From JACMLD01 sp039919885 (GTDB taxonomy: Bacteria; Bacteroidota; Bacteroidia; Chitinophagales; Chitinophagaceae), in NCBI GenBank assembly GCA_039919885.1, contig JBDSEV010000075.1:111652-175651 (forward strand): a stretch of 64,000 nucleotides of DNA. Reading direction: 5' to 3'. This document shows positions 42,762-51,928 of this stretch, piece after piece. The position numbers and the translations under genes were made by a program. Numbering within the stretch: position 1 is the first letter of the stretch; every line of letters starts with the position of its first letter. The notes under the pieces were generated by a model, which saw only the letters and a program-made list of their open reading frames with translations, was not told the origin of the DNA and searched no databases.

Positions 42762-43481
42762 ATGACTGTACAGTTATTTATACCCTGCTTTGTTGACCAG
42801 TTGTACCCGCAAACTGCTTTTAGCATGGTAAAAGTGCTGGAAAAAGCAGGCTGCACTGTTCAGTACAACAGCAACCAGACCTGTTGCGGACAGCCAGCTT
42901 TCAACGCGGGATTTTGGGACGATGCCAAACAAGTATGTGGTAAATTCATCAAAGACTTTAGTGGCACGGATTACATTGTTGCACCCAGTGCCAGTTGTGT
43001 TGGATTTATAAGAAACTACTATCCAACCTTATTTGATAATTCTTCAATGCACAATGAAGTGAGGGATCTGCAAAAAAGAACATTTGAATTTTCAGATTTC
43101 CTCGTAAATGTTTTGCACAAAGAAGATTTTGGCGCGGAATTAAGCGGCAAAGCCACTTACCATGATTCCTGCGCAGCGTTACGTGAATGTAAAATAAAAG
43201 ACGAGCCCCGCAGGCTATTGCAGCATGTAAAAGGATTGGAACTGGTGGAAATGAATGATGTTGAAACATGCTGCGGTTTTGGCGGCACATTCGCAGTGAA
43301 ATTTGAATCCATTTCCATCAGCATGGCAGATCAGAAAGTCTCCCATGCACTTGCTACGGGCGCAGCATATATTATTTCAACAGACCTCTCTTGCCTTATG
43401 CACCTCGACGGCTATATCCGTCATAAAAATATTCCATTGCAAACCATGCACATTGCAGACGTGCTGGCCGCAAACTTGTAG
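42762..43481 (+). CDS. CCG-domain (Fe-S)-binding protein, LutA-like
   Basis: This 239-residue protein starts at ATG 42762 (MTVQLFIPCFVDQLYPQ); the frame is open 21 bases further upstream. It has two cysteine-rich CCG modules, one ending NQTCCGQPAFNAGFW and one ending VETCCGFGGTFAVKF, with a YHDSCAALRECK segment between them. It matches LutA/YkgE and the iron-sulfur subunits of lactate or glycolate oxidation and of heterodisulfide reductase. The partner LutB/LutC genes are not adjacent, so its electron donor is open. Confidence 0.88.
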   Translation: MTVQLFIPCFVDQLYPQTAFSMVKVLEKAGCTVQYNSNQTCCGQPAFNAGFWDDAKQVCGKFIKDFSGTDYIVAPSASCVGFIRNYYPTLFDNSSMHNEVRDLQKRTFEFSDFLVNVLHKEDFGAELSGKATYHDSCAALRECKIKDEPRRLLQHVKGLELVEMNDVETCCGFGGTFAVKFESISISMADQKVSHALATGAAYIISTDLSCLMHLDGYIRHKNIPLQTMHIADVLAANL

Positions 43482-43584
43482 TGGTATTTTTACGGCTTAA
43501 CGATTGTAATCGCCACGCAGCAACACACGCACATGAAAATTTCATTATAAAAAAGCCGCTTTGTATTGCCGGTCATATACTTGT

Positions 43585-43592
43585 TAACTTTG
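43585..43592 (+). promoter_or_regulatory. Probable -7 element of the YHS lipoprotein gene
   Basis: TAACTTTG matches TAnnTTTG, 71 bases before the ATG. TTG triplets upstream are spaced 16 or 21 bases away, not the usual 19. Confidence 0.45.
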
Positions 43593-43663
43593 TTGTCCGC
43601 AGCCAGGTACAAGTTCACCTTTGTATCTTGTATTGCATTTTAAATTAATTATAAAAGAACAGT

Positions 43664-43957
43664 ATGAAATACATTTATTTAGTAGTTGCGCTGGCATTTT
43701 TTGTTGCATGCAACGAGCAGTCAGCCACGCAACCACCTGTTGCGCAGCAGGACAGTACAGCCAAACCGGAGACAACGAATGCATTTACCGGGGTGGATTT
43801 CGCCGTGAATAAAGACCTGTCATGCGGTATGCCGCTAACGGCTGGATTGGAAGATACCGCCCATTACAAAGGGAAAATATATGGTTTCTGTTCTGCTGAA
43901 TGTAAAGCTGATTTTGAAAAAAATGCGGCGGTCTACGTGCAGCAGGCGGCGAAATAG
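43664..43957 (+). CDS. YHS-domain lipoprotein
   Basis: This 97-residue protein has a lipoprotein signal (KYIYLVVALAFFVACNEQS, lipid Cys 16), a short polar linker, and a YHS domain (DLSCGMPLTAGLEDTAHYKGKIYGFCSAECKADFEKNA) with the cysteines expected for metal binding. YHS domains occur in copper and heavy-metal handling proteins. It is in the envelope. It stands alone, with a strong terminator between it and the ferritin-like genes; a metal link to those is only suggested by proximity. Confidence 0.85.
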   Translation: MKYIYLVVALAFFVACNEQSATQPPVAQQDSTAKPETTNAFTGVDFAVNKDLSCGMPLTAGLEDTAHYKGKIYGFCSAECKADFEKNAAVYVQQAAK

Positions 43958-44036
43958 TTACAGCTCAAAAAGTTTGAAAATATTTATTAAGCATTCATCC
44001 CCCTTTAAAAAACGCGTAGGGATCACCCGTAAATAT

Positions 44037-44070
44037 AATAAGCCGCCCGTAGCTATACGGGCGGCTTATT
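44037..44070. terminator. Strong bidirectional terminator
   Basis: A perfect 15-bp stem (AATAAGCCGCCCGTA at 44037-44051 with its complement at 44056-44070) surrounds GCTA, with T-rich tracts nearby on both sides. It separates the plus-strand YHS gene from the minus-strand ferritin-like gene. Confidence 0.88.
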
Positions 44071-44093
44071 GTATTTTTAATTACTTCAATCGA

Positions 44094-44963
44094 TTACGGC
44101 TTTATAAACGGCCCTACTATCGCAAGCACTTCTGCTTTTGACAATGGTTCATCAAACGACTCCGTAGCGGCATTGAAACTTATATTTCCTCCAATACCAG
44201 GCAATGTAGTAATATCAATGGTTGCCTGTGTTATATTGTCTTCATTTTTATAACTGGCATCCACCGCAGTTCCTATTCCGCCGGTATCCTTACCGGTTAT
44301 CCATGGCTTCACGTCACCAAAATTATTTGCTTTGCGCATCTGGCGGATATGGGAGGCGTGTCTTGCTTCAACAGAATGAATGTTAAGCGCAGCTGTCAAA
44401 TAATCTCCACCCTTTACAATTTCTGCCGCCCGGCCTTTGTAAGCCCTTACGCCAGTATCTTCAAATGTTTGCGCAACTGCCAGGAACAGCTGGTAATTGA
44501 CAAATACATCTTTAAATGGTCCGTTGCCACTTCCACCACCTGCGGAAAAATCAAAAGTTGGTTTTGCCACGGGCGTTCCCCCTGCCGCAGTAACCGCTGA
44601 TTTCAGATACGCCACGTGCAAAGTTTCATGGCCGGAGATAGTTGCAATTGCACCTGCGGGAGCGCCTGCAGGAACCAGCGCTGTACCTTTCGAAACGGCC
44701 GTACTGTAAAATTCTGCTTCCAGGTATTCCAGTGTAAGCGCGTAGTTTAAAATCTCAACCACGGTATCCATTGTGCCTGTTGCACCGCGGGTACCTCCGT
44801 ATGCTTTTTTAAACATTGACCCAATAGCAATAGGAACGGCTGCCATCGCAATTTTACCGCTCACGCGCGCAAATTCTTTCATTGCGCTGCGACGGGTATC
44901 CAATTTGGCGTAAACTTCTGGATCAACTTTTTCTATTTCGCTCAATATATGTTTCAGATTCAT
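44094..44963 (-). CDS. Ferritin-like domain protein
   Basis: This 289-residue protein has a four-helix ferritin-like core. The likely di-iron ligands are in ALTLEYLEAEFYS, GHETLHVAYLKS, AVAQTFEDTGVRAY and HSVEARHASHIRQM, so both ExxH sites are intact. A short hydrophobic stretch (GKIAMAAVPIAIGSMFKK) lies near residue 35 after RRSAM, which may be a Tat-like or membrane segment without an ideal motif. The enzyme activity is unknown. It follows the paralogous Tat-exported protein 27 bases downstream on the same strand. Confidence 0.83.
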   Translation of the reverse strand: MNLKHILSEIEKVDPEVYAKLDTRRSAMKEFARVSGKIAMAAVPIAIGSMFKKAYGGTRGATGTMDTVVEILNYALTLEYLEAEFYSTAVSKGTALVPAGAPAGAIATISGHETLHVAYLKSAVTAAGGTPVAKPTFDFSAGGGSGNGPFKDVFVNYQLFLAVAQTFEDTGVRAYKGRAAEIVKGGDYLTAALNIHSVEARHASHIRQMRKANNFGDVKPWITGKDTGGIGTAVDASYKNEDNITQATIDITTLPGIGGNISFNAATESFDEPLSKAEVLAIVGPFIKP

Positions 44964-44990
44964 AAAATTATTTTTTTGGTGTTTAGTAGA

Positions 44991-45695
44991 TTATGCGGTT
45001 GGCAAATGACTAGCGTCGATTTTCGTTTTGATATAAGTTCCGGCAATTGCCAATACTGCTGGTGGGAGTCGGCTTATTTCTAAACCATTTGCGTCTATCA
45101 CCGTGCTGTCTGCAAAACTGCCATTGCTTATCAAATCGCGTATTAACGCAGCGTGCCTGGCTTCTACTGAAACAATTTTCCCTGCAAGTACAAGATAATC
45201 TGGGTTGGTGATTAGTTTACCGGCACCATTATAGGCAGATACACCCAGGTCTTCAAATGCTTTTGCAGTTCCCAGAACACTGTCCCTGCTGGTAAAATCA
45301 ATTTTAGTGAAATCTACTTCAAGACCCACAATAGCGGATCCCGCCAATGCCTTTTTGAAGAATTCGCGGTGTGCCACTTCATGATCCCTGATATCCGTCA
45401 GGAGTGCTTTTTCCGTAGCGGATATATTGGCGTACGGCGTAGCAATTACCTGGATGTAAAACGCTGCTTCCAACTGCTCCAGCGCATAAGCATAATTTAA
45501 GATACCTGTATCTCCGCTGCCTAAGTCAACACCATTGTTTCCGGATGATGGGTTGTCGTCTTTTGAGCAGGCCGCGACAACTAATAGTCCAGATGCCAGG
45601 CCTGTATATCCAAGGAAATTCCTCCTTGACAATCGTTGGGTACTTGCATTCCCTGCGGCTTTTACCTGGTCTTCCAAAAGATTCTTTTTTGACAT
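44991..45695 (-). CDS. Tat-exported ferritin-like lipoprotein
   Basis: This 234-residue protein begins with a twin-arginine signal (SRRNFLGYTGLASGLLVVAACSKDD) ending in a lipobox (VVAAC), so a folded metalloprotein is probably anchored outside the cytoplasm. The ferritin-like core follows: YALEQLEAAFYIQ, HEVAHREFFKKAL, FEDLGVSAYNGAG and SVEARHAALIRDL, with di-iron ExxH ligands present. The homologous gene is directly downstream. Tat export of a pre-loaded di-iron protein fits the family. Confidence 0.87.
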   Translation of the reverse strand: MSKKNLLEDQVKAAGNASTQRLSRRNFLGYTGLASGLLVVAACSKDDNPSSGNNGVDLGSGDTGILNYAYALEQLEAAFYIQVIATPYANISATEKALLTDIRDHEVAHREFFKKALAGSAIVGLEVDFTKIDFTSRDSVLGTAKAFEDLGVSAYNGAGKLITNPDYLVLAGKIVSVEARHAALIRDLISNGSFADSTVIDANGLEISRLPPAVLAIAGTYIKTKIDASHLPTA

Positions 45696-46042
45696 AAACT
45701 TTGTTTTGATGATGTAAACTGAATGACGAAATACTTAAAATGATTACAGTACAGGGTGGGGTCATCCAGAATTACGAGATTGCGCCCCGGTTAGATTTAG
45801 AAAAATTGATAAATACAATTAGGCCGAAAATGCGGGTTCATTCCCCTTGAAAAATCTGGCCAATCGTTCTCTGACGACCCCTTAACCGTTGATTGTCAAT
45901 ATGCTTTAAGGAACGAGCCACGTTAGAACCGTAACCGCGCCGTTTTTTGGCAGTACCACCGTAATAAAAGGAATCTTTATATTTGTGGCCATAAATCACT
46001 AGATATTATAAAAAGACGAACTTTAAGAAAAACACCATCTGT
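45696..46042. other. Divergent intergenic region
   Basis: These 347 bases separate the Tat ferritin-like gene (minus) from the CBS gene (plus). The CBS promoter element is listed separately. No gene or repeat was seen. Confidence 0.6.
45978..45985 (+). promoter_or_regulatory. Probable -7 element of the CBS gene
   Basis: TATATTTG matches TAnnTTTG, 57 bases before the ATG. A good -33 TTG at 19-base spacing is not present. Confidence 0.45.
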
Positions 46043-46495
46043 ATGAGAATTGTAAAAGATATTCTGGTCAGCAAGCCGCAGGCCTTTAATATTGTGCAGA
46101 CTGGCACACGCGTTATTGATGCACTTACGCTATTAAATTCTGTGAACCTTAGTTACCTGATTGTAATGGATGGCGACACCTACAAAGGAATCTTCTGCGA
46201 GCGGGATTATAGTCGCAACGTAATTTTGAAAGGACGTTCCAGCGATACAACGAAAGTGGAAGAAGTGATGACCACTGATTTACCGGTAGTTTCGCTGAAT
46301 GACAGTGTTGAGTATTGCATGAATTTTATGAATGCAAGCAAGACCCGCTACCTGCTAGCCTATGATGAGGACAAGTTTGCAGGAGTAGTCACCATTCACG
46401 ATTTGCTTCGGCAAGTGATTGCCAACAAAGAAGATGTGTTTGACAGCGCTGCCAACAGCTTGCTCGACAGCGAAGAGAGCGGCCGGATTTATTAG
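46043..46495 (+). CDS. CBS-domain protein
   Basis: This 150-residue cytoplasmic protein has two CBS repeats (residues about 8-60: AFNIVQTGTRVIDALTLLN, YKGIFCERDYSRNVILKGR; 75-125: DLPVVSLNDSVEYCMNFMN, FAGVVTIHDLLRQVI). CBS pairs bind adenosine nucleotides and sense energy state. No catalytic domain is attached. It stands alone, divergent from the ferritin-like genes, and ends at a very strong terminator. Confidence 0.9.
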   Translation: MRIVKDILVSKPQAFNIVQTGTRVIDALTLLNSVNLSYLIVMDGDTYKGIFCERDYSRNVILKGRSSDTTKVEEVMTTDLPVVSLNDSVEYCMNFMNASKTRYLLAYDEDKFAGVVTIHDLLRQVIANKEDVFDSAANSLLDSEESGRIY

Positions 46496-46533
46496 CGGTA
46501 ATCAACAGCAAAACTATTTATCAATGCCTTCCC

Positions 46534-46581
46534 GCAATAAAGGAAAAACCCATCTGTTTCGATGGGTTTTTCCTTTATTGC
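46534..46581. terminator. Perfect 21-bp bidirectional terminator
   Basis: The arms 46534-46554 and 46561-46581 are exact complements (start GCAATAAAGGAAAAACC) around TGTTTC, and T-rich and A-rich flanks are part of the stem. It lies between the plus-strand CBS gene and the minus-strand TonB-type gene. Confidence 0.9.
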
Positions 46582-46600
46582 ATATGAACCGTACGTTTTA

Positions 46601-49171
46601 TTACTGTTGCATGCTTTCAGCAGCGCCTTGTTCTCCTTTCATATTCTTTCTCTTAAATAAAGACATATCAATTTTGCCAAAACGGTAGGCTAAATTGAGC
46701 CGTATCATCTGCGGATCCCGAAGGCGATTATAATTTTGTACGAAATATTCACTGTAGGAATACTGGTTGCTCACCCGTGTGCGAAAAATATCACTTATGC
46801 TTAATGTAGCAGATAAGGCCTTGCTTTTCAGGAATGTTTTTTTAACCGCCAGATCTATTCCCCAGGACGCACTGATGTATCCCTGCGAAGAACTTTGCGC
46901 CTGTCCAAAAGCGGGGCCGCCAAATCCCTGGTTGGTATTTATCGGCAGGTTTGTTTTTGATTGGTAAGTAGCTGTTAGCTGCACTGTAAAATCCGACGGC
47001 AATTTAAAATTACTATTGAATTTGGCAAACCAGCTCCACAATGCAGCCTGGGAATTGCTATCCGTTTTAATTTGCGAATTGTACACATTTACATTGGTAG
47101 AAATATCCCACCATTTGGTCAGGTATTGCTGCGCTGTTACTTCAACACCGGCAGAATAACTTGAATTGGCATTGATATATGTGTTGATTAAATCTTCCGT
47201 ACCGGTGAGCGGGTTCAGCTCTTTGTCAAGATAGCGGGTAATGAGATTATTGGTTTGCTTATAATAAACGGAACCGAGCAAGGTGTTGTTACCTGCAAAA
47301 GTTTTTAGGTAGGAAAGTTCCAGCGATTGCGTGAATTCCGGTACCAACCCGGGATTTCCCTTGCTGATATTGAGTTTGTCAGTATAGTCAATAAACGGAA
47401 TCAGCTGAAAAAAGTTGGGTCTGTTGATGCGCCGGCTATAGCTCAGTTGTAACTGTTGCTTGTCCTTTAATTGCTGCGTAAGAAATACAGAAGGAAAAAG
47501 ACTAACCGGGTATTTGTTTTTAAATTTCTCGCCTGTGTTGGTTAAATCGCCGGCATAACTGGAACTTTCTGCACGTAAACCAAGTTTGTAACTAAAATCC
47601 TTCAATGCGCTGGAATACGTAACGTAGCCCGCATATACATTGTCGGTGTTTTTATAGTTGCTGGTTGCCGAGGGTATCAATACCGGGTTATTTGAAACAT
47701 CGAACAGGTAGGTGTTGTTATTATTGGTCCTGCTCCGCAATGCAGCTCTTACACCGGCTTCAATTTTTGTTTTTGGACCGATAGGTTTGGTATAGTCAGT
47801 CTGAACCACCAGGTTTTTATCGAAGCCACTGCCCAGTACGCGTTGTAATTCTGAAGCGGCGATTGCTCCGGATGTGTTTGCGAAATAGTGCGTCGCATAG
47901 TCGGAAACGTTAGCATTTTTTCCACTGTAATAATTCAGATCAGCCGTGATTTCTTCTCCCGGCTTTGCAAAAAGGTGTTTCATTGCCAGCGCAATGCCCT
48001 GACTGTTAAATTCCCTTTTGCTGTTGGATATGCGGTCACTTTTTGCTGAAATTTTGCCCCCATTATAAAGGCTGTCAGTGGCTATATTGATGGTTTCGTA
48101 TGGCTTAAATTCACCATGCACTTTAAATCCGGTCACAGAAAGCGTTGTCTTATTGGTTACAAAATAATCCAGTCCCAGCTTGCCAAACATAAACCCGCCG
48201 TTGGTCTTATTGGCGTTTTGCTGGTTAATAGTAGTCTGTGGCGTATCCTGTAAATTAAGCCTGTCTGTGGTCCCGCTGGTACGGTTTTTCATTTGATTGG
48301 CCATCAGGCTGGCTGAAACATTAATTTTATTCTGCCGTACATTAAAGTCGCCGCCACCGTTTATCGCACCGCGTTTATCAACACCGGCACGCAGGTTGCC
48401 ATTGTACCCTGTTTTACGATTTTTCTTTAGTACGATATTAAGAATGCCGGCACCACCGCCGGAAGCATCATACTTAGCCGATGGGTTGGTAATCACTTCC
48501 ACGCTTTCGATGGCATCTGACGGTATCTGGTCGAGCGTTAGGGTAGTGGGTCTGCCGTCCACGAATAATTGCGGAGCACTGTTGCGCAGCGTAACATTGC
48601 CATCTATGTCTACATTAACGGATGGAACATTTTTCATCACATCCAATGCTGTACCGCCTGCACTCGCAATATTTTTTTCTACGTTGAATATTTTTTTATC
48701 GCCATCCAGTCTTACCAATGGCTTATTGGCGGTAATTGTTACGTTGGCCAGTTGGGTAACTGCTGTGGTTAGTTTTATTCTACCCAAATCTTTATCAAAC
48801 GAGGGAGGAGTCCCGTCGGTCGCTGCAAAAGAAATATTTTGCTCAATCGGTTCGTATCCGCTGATTGATATTTTAAGTTTTAGTGGGGCGGAAACCGGTA
48901 ACTCCTCAAAATTGAACTCCCCGTTATTTTTTGTGCTGGCGCCTTTCAGCAATATTTCTTTTGTTTTTTTGTTGGCAGCATCGGTCCTGGACTGCATCAA
49001 CACCACAGAGACATCGCTGAGTGGTCGTCCGGTGCTGTCTGTCACCTTTCCGTATAAATGGCCACCAGGTGCGCCCTGCCCAACCGCGCCCCGGGGAAAA
49101 CCAGCGGGAGCTTGTGCAAACAACGACGTGAAGGAGATAAGGATGATTAATACTGCAACGACTCTTTTCAT
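46601..49171 (-). CDS. Outer-membrane beta-barrel protein, TonB-receptor-like
   Basis: This 856-residue protein starts at ATG 49169-49171 with a signal peptide (KRVVAVLIILISFTSLFAQ). A CarboxypepD_reg domain (about 35-115, LYGKVTDSTGRPLSDVSVVLMQS) is followed by a plug domain (GGTALDVMKNVPSVNVDIDGNVTLRNSAPQLFVDG, SAKYDASGGGAGILNIVLKKN) and a C-terminal beta-barrel of the outer-membrane beta-barrel-3 group, ending in IRLNLAYRFGKIDMS. No SusD partner is present, so a glycan role is uncertain; the substrate could be iron, peptide or another small ligand. A TACTTTTG element lies at 49191-49198. Confidence 0.9.
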   Translation of the reverse strand: MKRVVAVLIILISFTSLFAQAPAGFPRGAVGQGAPGGHLYGKVTDSTGRPLSDVSVVLMQSRTDAANKKTKEILLKGASTKNNGEFNFEELPVSAPLKLKISISGYEPIEQNISFAATDGTPPSFDKDLGRIKLTTAVTQLANVTITANKPLVRLDGDKKIFNVEKNIASAGGTALDVMKNVPSVNVDIDGNVTLRNSAPQLFVDGRPTTLTLDQIPSDAIESVEVITNPSAKYDASGGGAGILNIVLKKNRKTGYNGNLRAGVDKRGAINGGGDFNVRQNKINVSASLMANQMKNRTSGTTDRLNLQDTPQTTINQQNANKTNGGFMFGKLGLDYFVTNKTTLSVTGFKVHGEFKPYETINIATDSLYNGGKISAKSDRISNSKREFNSQGIALAMKHLFAKPGEEITADLNYYSGKNANVSDYATHYFANTSGAIAASELQRVLGSGFDKNLVVQTDYTKPIGPKTKIEAGVRAALRSRTNNNNTYLFDVSNNPVLIPSATSNYKNTDNVYAGYVTYSSALKDFSYKLGLRAESSSYAGDLTNTGEKFKNKYPVSLFPSVFLTQQLKDKQQLQLSYSRRINRPNFFQLIPFIDYTDKLNISKGNPGLVPEFTQSLELSYLKTFAGNNTLLGSVYYKQTNNLITRYLDKELNPLTGTEDLINTYINANSSYSAGVEVTAQQYLTKWWDISTNVNVYNSQIKTDSNSQAALWSWFAKFNSNFKLPSDFTVQLTATYQSKTNLPINTNQGFGGPAFGQAQSSSQGYISASWGIDLAVKKTFLKSKALSATLSISDIFRTRVSNQYSYSEYFVQNYNRLRDPQMIRLNLAYRFGKIDMSLFKRKNMKGEQGAAESMQQ

Positions 49172-49190
49172 ATTATTTTTTTTACTCCCA

Positions 49191-49198
49191 CAAAAGTA
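49191..49198 (-). promoter_or_regulatory. Probable -7 element of the TonB-type gene
   Basis: On the minus strand TACTTTTG matches TAnnTTTG, 20 bases before the ATG at 49171. The -33 TTG is not at the usual spacing. Confidence 0.45.
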
Positions 49199-49270
49199 TC
49201 GTGCGGCCAACCTGCTTTCGGCTAAATGAGACAACAGGCAAAAATGTTGAGACGAAAACCCCCGGGCATA

Positions 49271-49308
49271 AAAAAAGGGATGCCAGCGTTAACTAGCATC
49301 CCTTTTTT
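49271..49308. terminator. Terminator after the LolA-like gene
   Basis: GGGATGC (49277-49283) pairs with GCATCCC (49296-49302), flanked by A6 on one side and T6 on the other. On the minus strand it lies downstream of the 49379-50092 gene. Confidence 0.8.
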
Positions 49309-49378
49309 ATAGGATCGTTAAAAGGGGTCAGCGAATCGTGTAATTACGTGCTGATCCTGGTTGGCTGCAGTTCCGTGC

Positions 49379-50092
49379 TTATTTGGGCATATTGAAAATT
49401 GCAGGATCGATTGTTTTGTTCACTTCTGCTTTCTTAACGGTTGCGGTTAAAGAAAACTGATCGCCCAGTTTTGTTTCAATGGTATAAGGAATAGCCAACC
49501 CGAAATCTGTTTTTTTATAGTCGGAGAAAGCCATGGTAACTTCTACTTCCTGCCCCATCATATTGCCTTTTTTTACCAATTTAGTAATATAATAGGTGGC
49601 GGCATCAATATCGAATGTGCTTACAACATTGTCTTTGGAGGTCACTTTTATGGTGAAGCTTTTTGCGTCCTTGCCAAGCAATTCCACTTTATTTCCTTTT
49701 GCTGCGTAATCGTACAAAGGCCCGCCAATTTCATATTGTTCCTTACCCTGTTTGTAAATCTCATCGGGCATTTTTTCAGCGCCCGCGCCACCGTTCATTG
49801 GATTAATGGCCCATCCGCCCTGTTCGGTAAAACACTGAATCATTTTAGCCCCGTTGAAATCCATCTCGGTTTTTACGCCTTTCCCGTTCAGGATAGTAGT
49901 AGTTGCAGGTGCATCATTTCCCATTACCTGTATGGCGGTTTCGGTGTAGAGCGATTTAACCTGGCTAAGTTTTTCCTTTCCGCCAATAGCATCCACATAT
50001 TTTGCAATTACTTCATCTGCAGTTTGAGCGTGCAAGGCCGCAGTACTAATAAAAAATGCGGACAAGGCGAAACTGGCAATTAATTTTTTCAT
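49379..50092 (-). CDS. LolA-like outer-membrane lipoprotein-sorting-type protein
   Basis: This 237-residue exported protein has a signal peptide (KKLIASFALSAFFISTAALHAQ) followed by a LolA/LppX-type beta domain: TADEVIAKYVDAIGGKEKLSQVKSLYTE, GWAINPMNGGAGAEKMP, YYITKLVKKGNMMGQEVEVTMAFSDYKKTDFGLAIPYTIETKLG. The DYKxxxGLxxPxxI segment is typical. It would carry hydrophobic groups in the periplasm, but its exact cargo is unknown. It lies downstream of the LytS/LytTR pair on the same strand, 59 bases after the regulator. Confidence 0.85.
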   Translation of the reverse strand: MKKLIASFALSAFFISTAALHAQTADEVIAKYVDAIGGKEKLSQVKSLYTETAIQVMGNDAPATTTILNGKGVKTEMDFNGAKMIQCFTEQGGWAINPMNGGAGAEKMPDEIYKQGKEQYEIGGPLYDYAAKGNKVELLGKDAKSFTIKVTSKDNVVSTFDIDAATYYITKLVKKGNMMGQEVEVTMAFSDYKKTDFGLAIPYTIETKLGDQFSLTATVKKAEVNKTIDPAIFNMPK

Positions 50093-50151
50093 TGTATGTT
50101 ATTTGTTTTATTTAACGAATGTATGATTTACTGCAAAAACAATGCTGCACA

Positions 50152-50868
50152 TTATTGCGCGCCCTTACCAGTCAGTTGCCGAATGGCATCCGGATAGGTG
50201 TCGCTTACGGGCAATTCAACGGCATCAATAAACACGCTATTTTTCCGGACCGCTGTAATGTGTTTGCCAGAAACGATATAGGATTTATGGATGCGCACAA
50301 ATACAGCAGCGGGAAGTTCATCTTCCAACGATTTGATGCTCATTCTGGTAATGACAGCTTTTGCAGTACTTTTTAAATGAATTTTTACATAATCTTTAAG
50401 TCCTTCAATATAAGTGATATCGTCAAAAATCACTTTCAGCTGACTATAATCCACGTTCACGAAAAAATAACCCGGCCCTGCCGCTACGGGGGACTCTACA
50501 CGTTTATTTTTTAGCTGGTATAATTCATTTGCCTTATTGCAAGCCTTTATAAAACGTGGCAGGGGCACAGGTTTCACCAGGTAATCGATAACGTCCAGCT
50601 CAAATCCTTCCAGCGCATATTTTTCATAGGCAGTCACGAGGATAAACATTGGTTTTGCCTTTAACGTCTGGATAAATTGCAGGCCGGTGAGGCCTGGCAT
50701 TTGTATATCGAGAAAAATGAGATCGACAGGCTGCTGCTCCAATACGCTCATTGCATCCATCGCATTGTCGCAGGCCGCAACCAGTTGCAGGAAGGGAACT
50801 TTGCTGATATTGTCTTCCAGCAATTCCAGTGCAAGGGGTTCATCGTCTATGGCTATGCAGCGTATCAT
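50152..50868 (-). CDS. LytTR-family response regulator
   Basis: This 238-residue regulator has a receiver (D8/D9, phosphoacceptor D54 in LIFLDIQMPGLTG, lysine near residue 104) and a LytTR DNA-binding domain at about 135-235 (YFFVNVDYSQLKVIFDDITYIEGLKDYVKIHL, FVRIHKSYIVSGKHI). It pairs with the kinase gene directly upstream (16-base gap). Targets are unknown; LytTR systems in this phylum often control envelope or carbohydrate genes. Confidence 0.93.
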   Translation of the reverse strand: MIRCIAIDDEPLALELLEDNISKVPFLQLVAACDNAMDAMSVLEQQPVDLIFLDIQMPGLTGLQFIQTLKAKPMFILVTAYEKYALEGFELDVIDYLVKPVPLPRFIKACNKANELYQLKNKRVESPVAAGPGYFFVNVDYSQLKVIFDDITYIEGLKDYVKIHLKSTAKAVITRMSIKSLEDELPAAVFVRIHKSYIVSGKHITAVRKNSVFIDAVELPVSDTYPDAIRQLTGKGAQ

Positions 50869-50884
50869 TGTATGTTTCTTTTTT

Positions 50885-51928
50885 CTAACTGAGGTTTATG
50901 TTCAGTGAAGCAACGAACCAGTCGTTCGCTGTTGTAATGGCCAGCGAATGATTTTTCCCGTAGAGCAAATTTAAGCGTCTTTTAACATTTGCAAGTCCGA
51001 TGCCGGAGGTCTTGTCTTTTATTTCAACAGAAGCAGGATTGTATTTATTGCGGACGGTAAACTGGAGTACATTTTTTTCAGCTTCCAGATCGATGTCTAT
51101 CTGCGCATCCTGAATCATGCCCGTGCCGTGCTTGAACGCGTTTTCCACAAACGGAATCAGGAGCATTGGTTCCAGCTGGTAGTGATCGTCCATGGTGTGC
51201 ATGTGCACGTTCACCTGCACTTTTTTTCCAAACCGTTGCTGCTGCAGATCAATATAGCTCTGCAGGTAATCCATTTCTTTTTCTATGGATACCTTTTCTT
51301 CGTCTGCTTCATACAGCATGTAGCGCATCAGCGATGACAATTTGATAAGCGACGGCTCCAGCAAATCTGATTGTTTTCTCGCCAGCGACACCATGTTGTT
51401 GAGTACGTTGAACATAAAATGGGGGCTCACTTGTGAACGCAGCAGCGACAATTCCGTTTTCAATACAGCATTTTGTTTTTCCTGTTCAAGTTTGTCGTTC
51501 TTAACCTTGTCTTTTATCAGTTGGTAAGCAGTACTCAGCGCAAAAATAAAAAGGTAGATAAGGAAGTTAAAAAATACAGTTCTGTTGTTGTAATGGTCGG
51601 GTTTAAAAAACAGGGCAACGAGCAGGTACACTTCCGCCAGCAAGGCTATAAAAATAAAAAAGTGTGCCAGCGTAAATTTCCAGTAGCGTTTTTTGTAAAT
51701 AAAACGAGGTATAAGGATGTATGCGTTCAGGTAAAACAACAATATCCAGGACACATTCATGAGTAACGAAAAATAGAAGCCAGGATCGGCGCCATGGGTT
51801 TCTTTGCTGGCCGGAGGCCTTTCATTTTCCGGAGATCGGAGCAGGTAGGGCAAAGAAAAAAGCAATACCCATGCCGCCGCATGCAACGACACGGTTACCC
51901 ATTTTTTTGTATACCAGGCTGCTTTCAT
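50885..51928 (-). CDS. LytS-like (His_kinase) membrane sensor kinase
   Basis: This 347-residue kinase has four membrane helices (about 12-30, 53-73, 86-108, 118-137) and no large sensor domain. The cytoplasmic part has the His_kinase motif SLLRSQVSPHFMFNVLNNMVSLA (H170) and a HATPase domain (LEPMLLIPFVENAFKHG, SGIGLANVKRRLNLLYG). This matches the LytS/YehU class. It is first in the operon with the LytTR regulator. A promoter-like TACTTTTT with an upstream TTG (20-base spacing) lies before it. Confidence 0.92.
   Translation of the reverse strand: MKAAWYTKKWVTVSLHAAAWVLLFSLPYLLRSPENERPPASKETHGADPGFYFSLLMNVSWILLFYLNAYILIPRFIYKKRYWKFTLAHFFIFIALLAEVYLLVALFFKPDHYNNRTVFFNFLIYLFIFALSTAYQLIKDKVKNDKLEQEKQNAVLKTELSLLRSQVSPHFMFNVLNNMVSLARKQSDLLEPSLIKLSSLMRYMLYEADEEKVSIEKEMDYLQSYIDLQQQRFGKKVQVNVHMHTMDDHYQLEPMLLIPFVENAFKHGTGMIQDAQIDIDLEAEKNVLQFTVRNKYNPASVEIKDKTSGIGLANVKRRLNLLYGKNHSLAITTANDWFVASLNINLS

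Noticed and set aside
46601..49171. SusC-type glycan importer
   Set aside because: No SusD-like gene is adjacent and the barrel fits the broader outer-membrane beta-barrel group, so a glycan role is not claimed.
48297..49229. 310-codon plus-strand frame
   Set aside because: It lies opposite the TonB-type gene, which has clear domains; the frame is its shadow.
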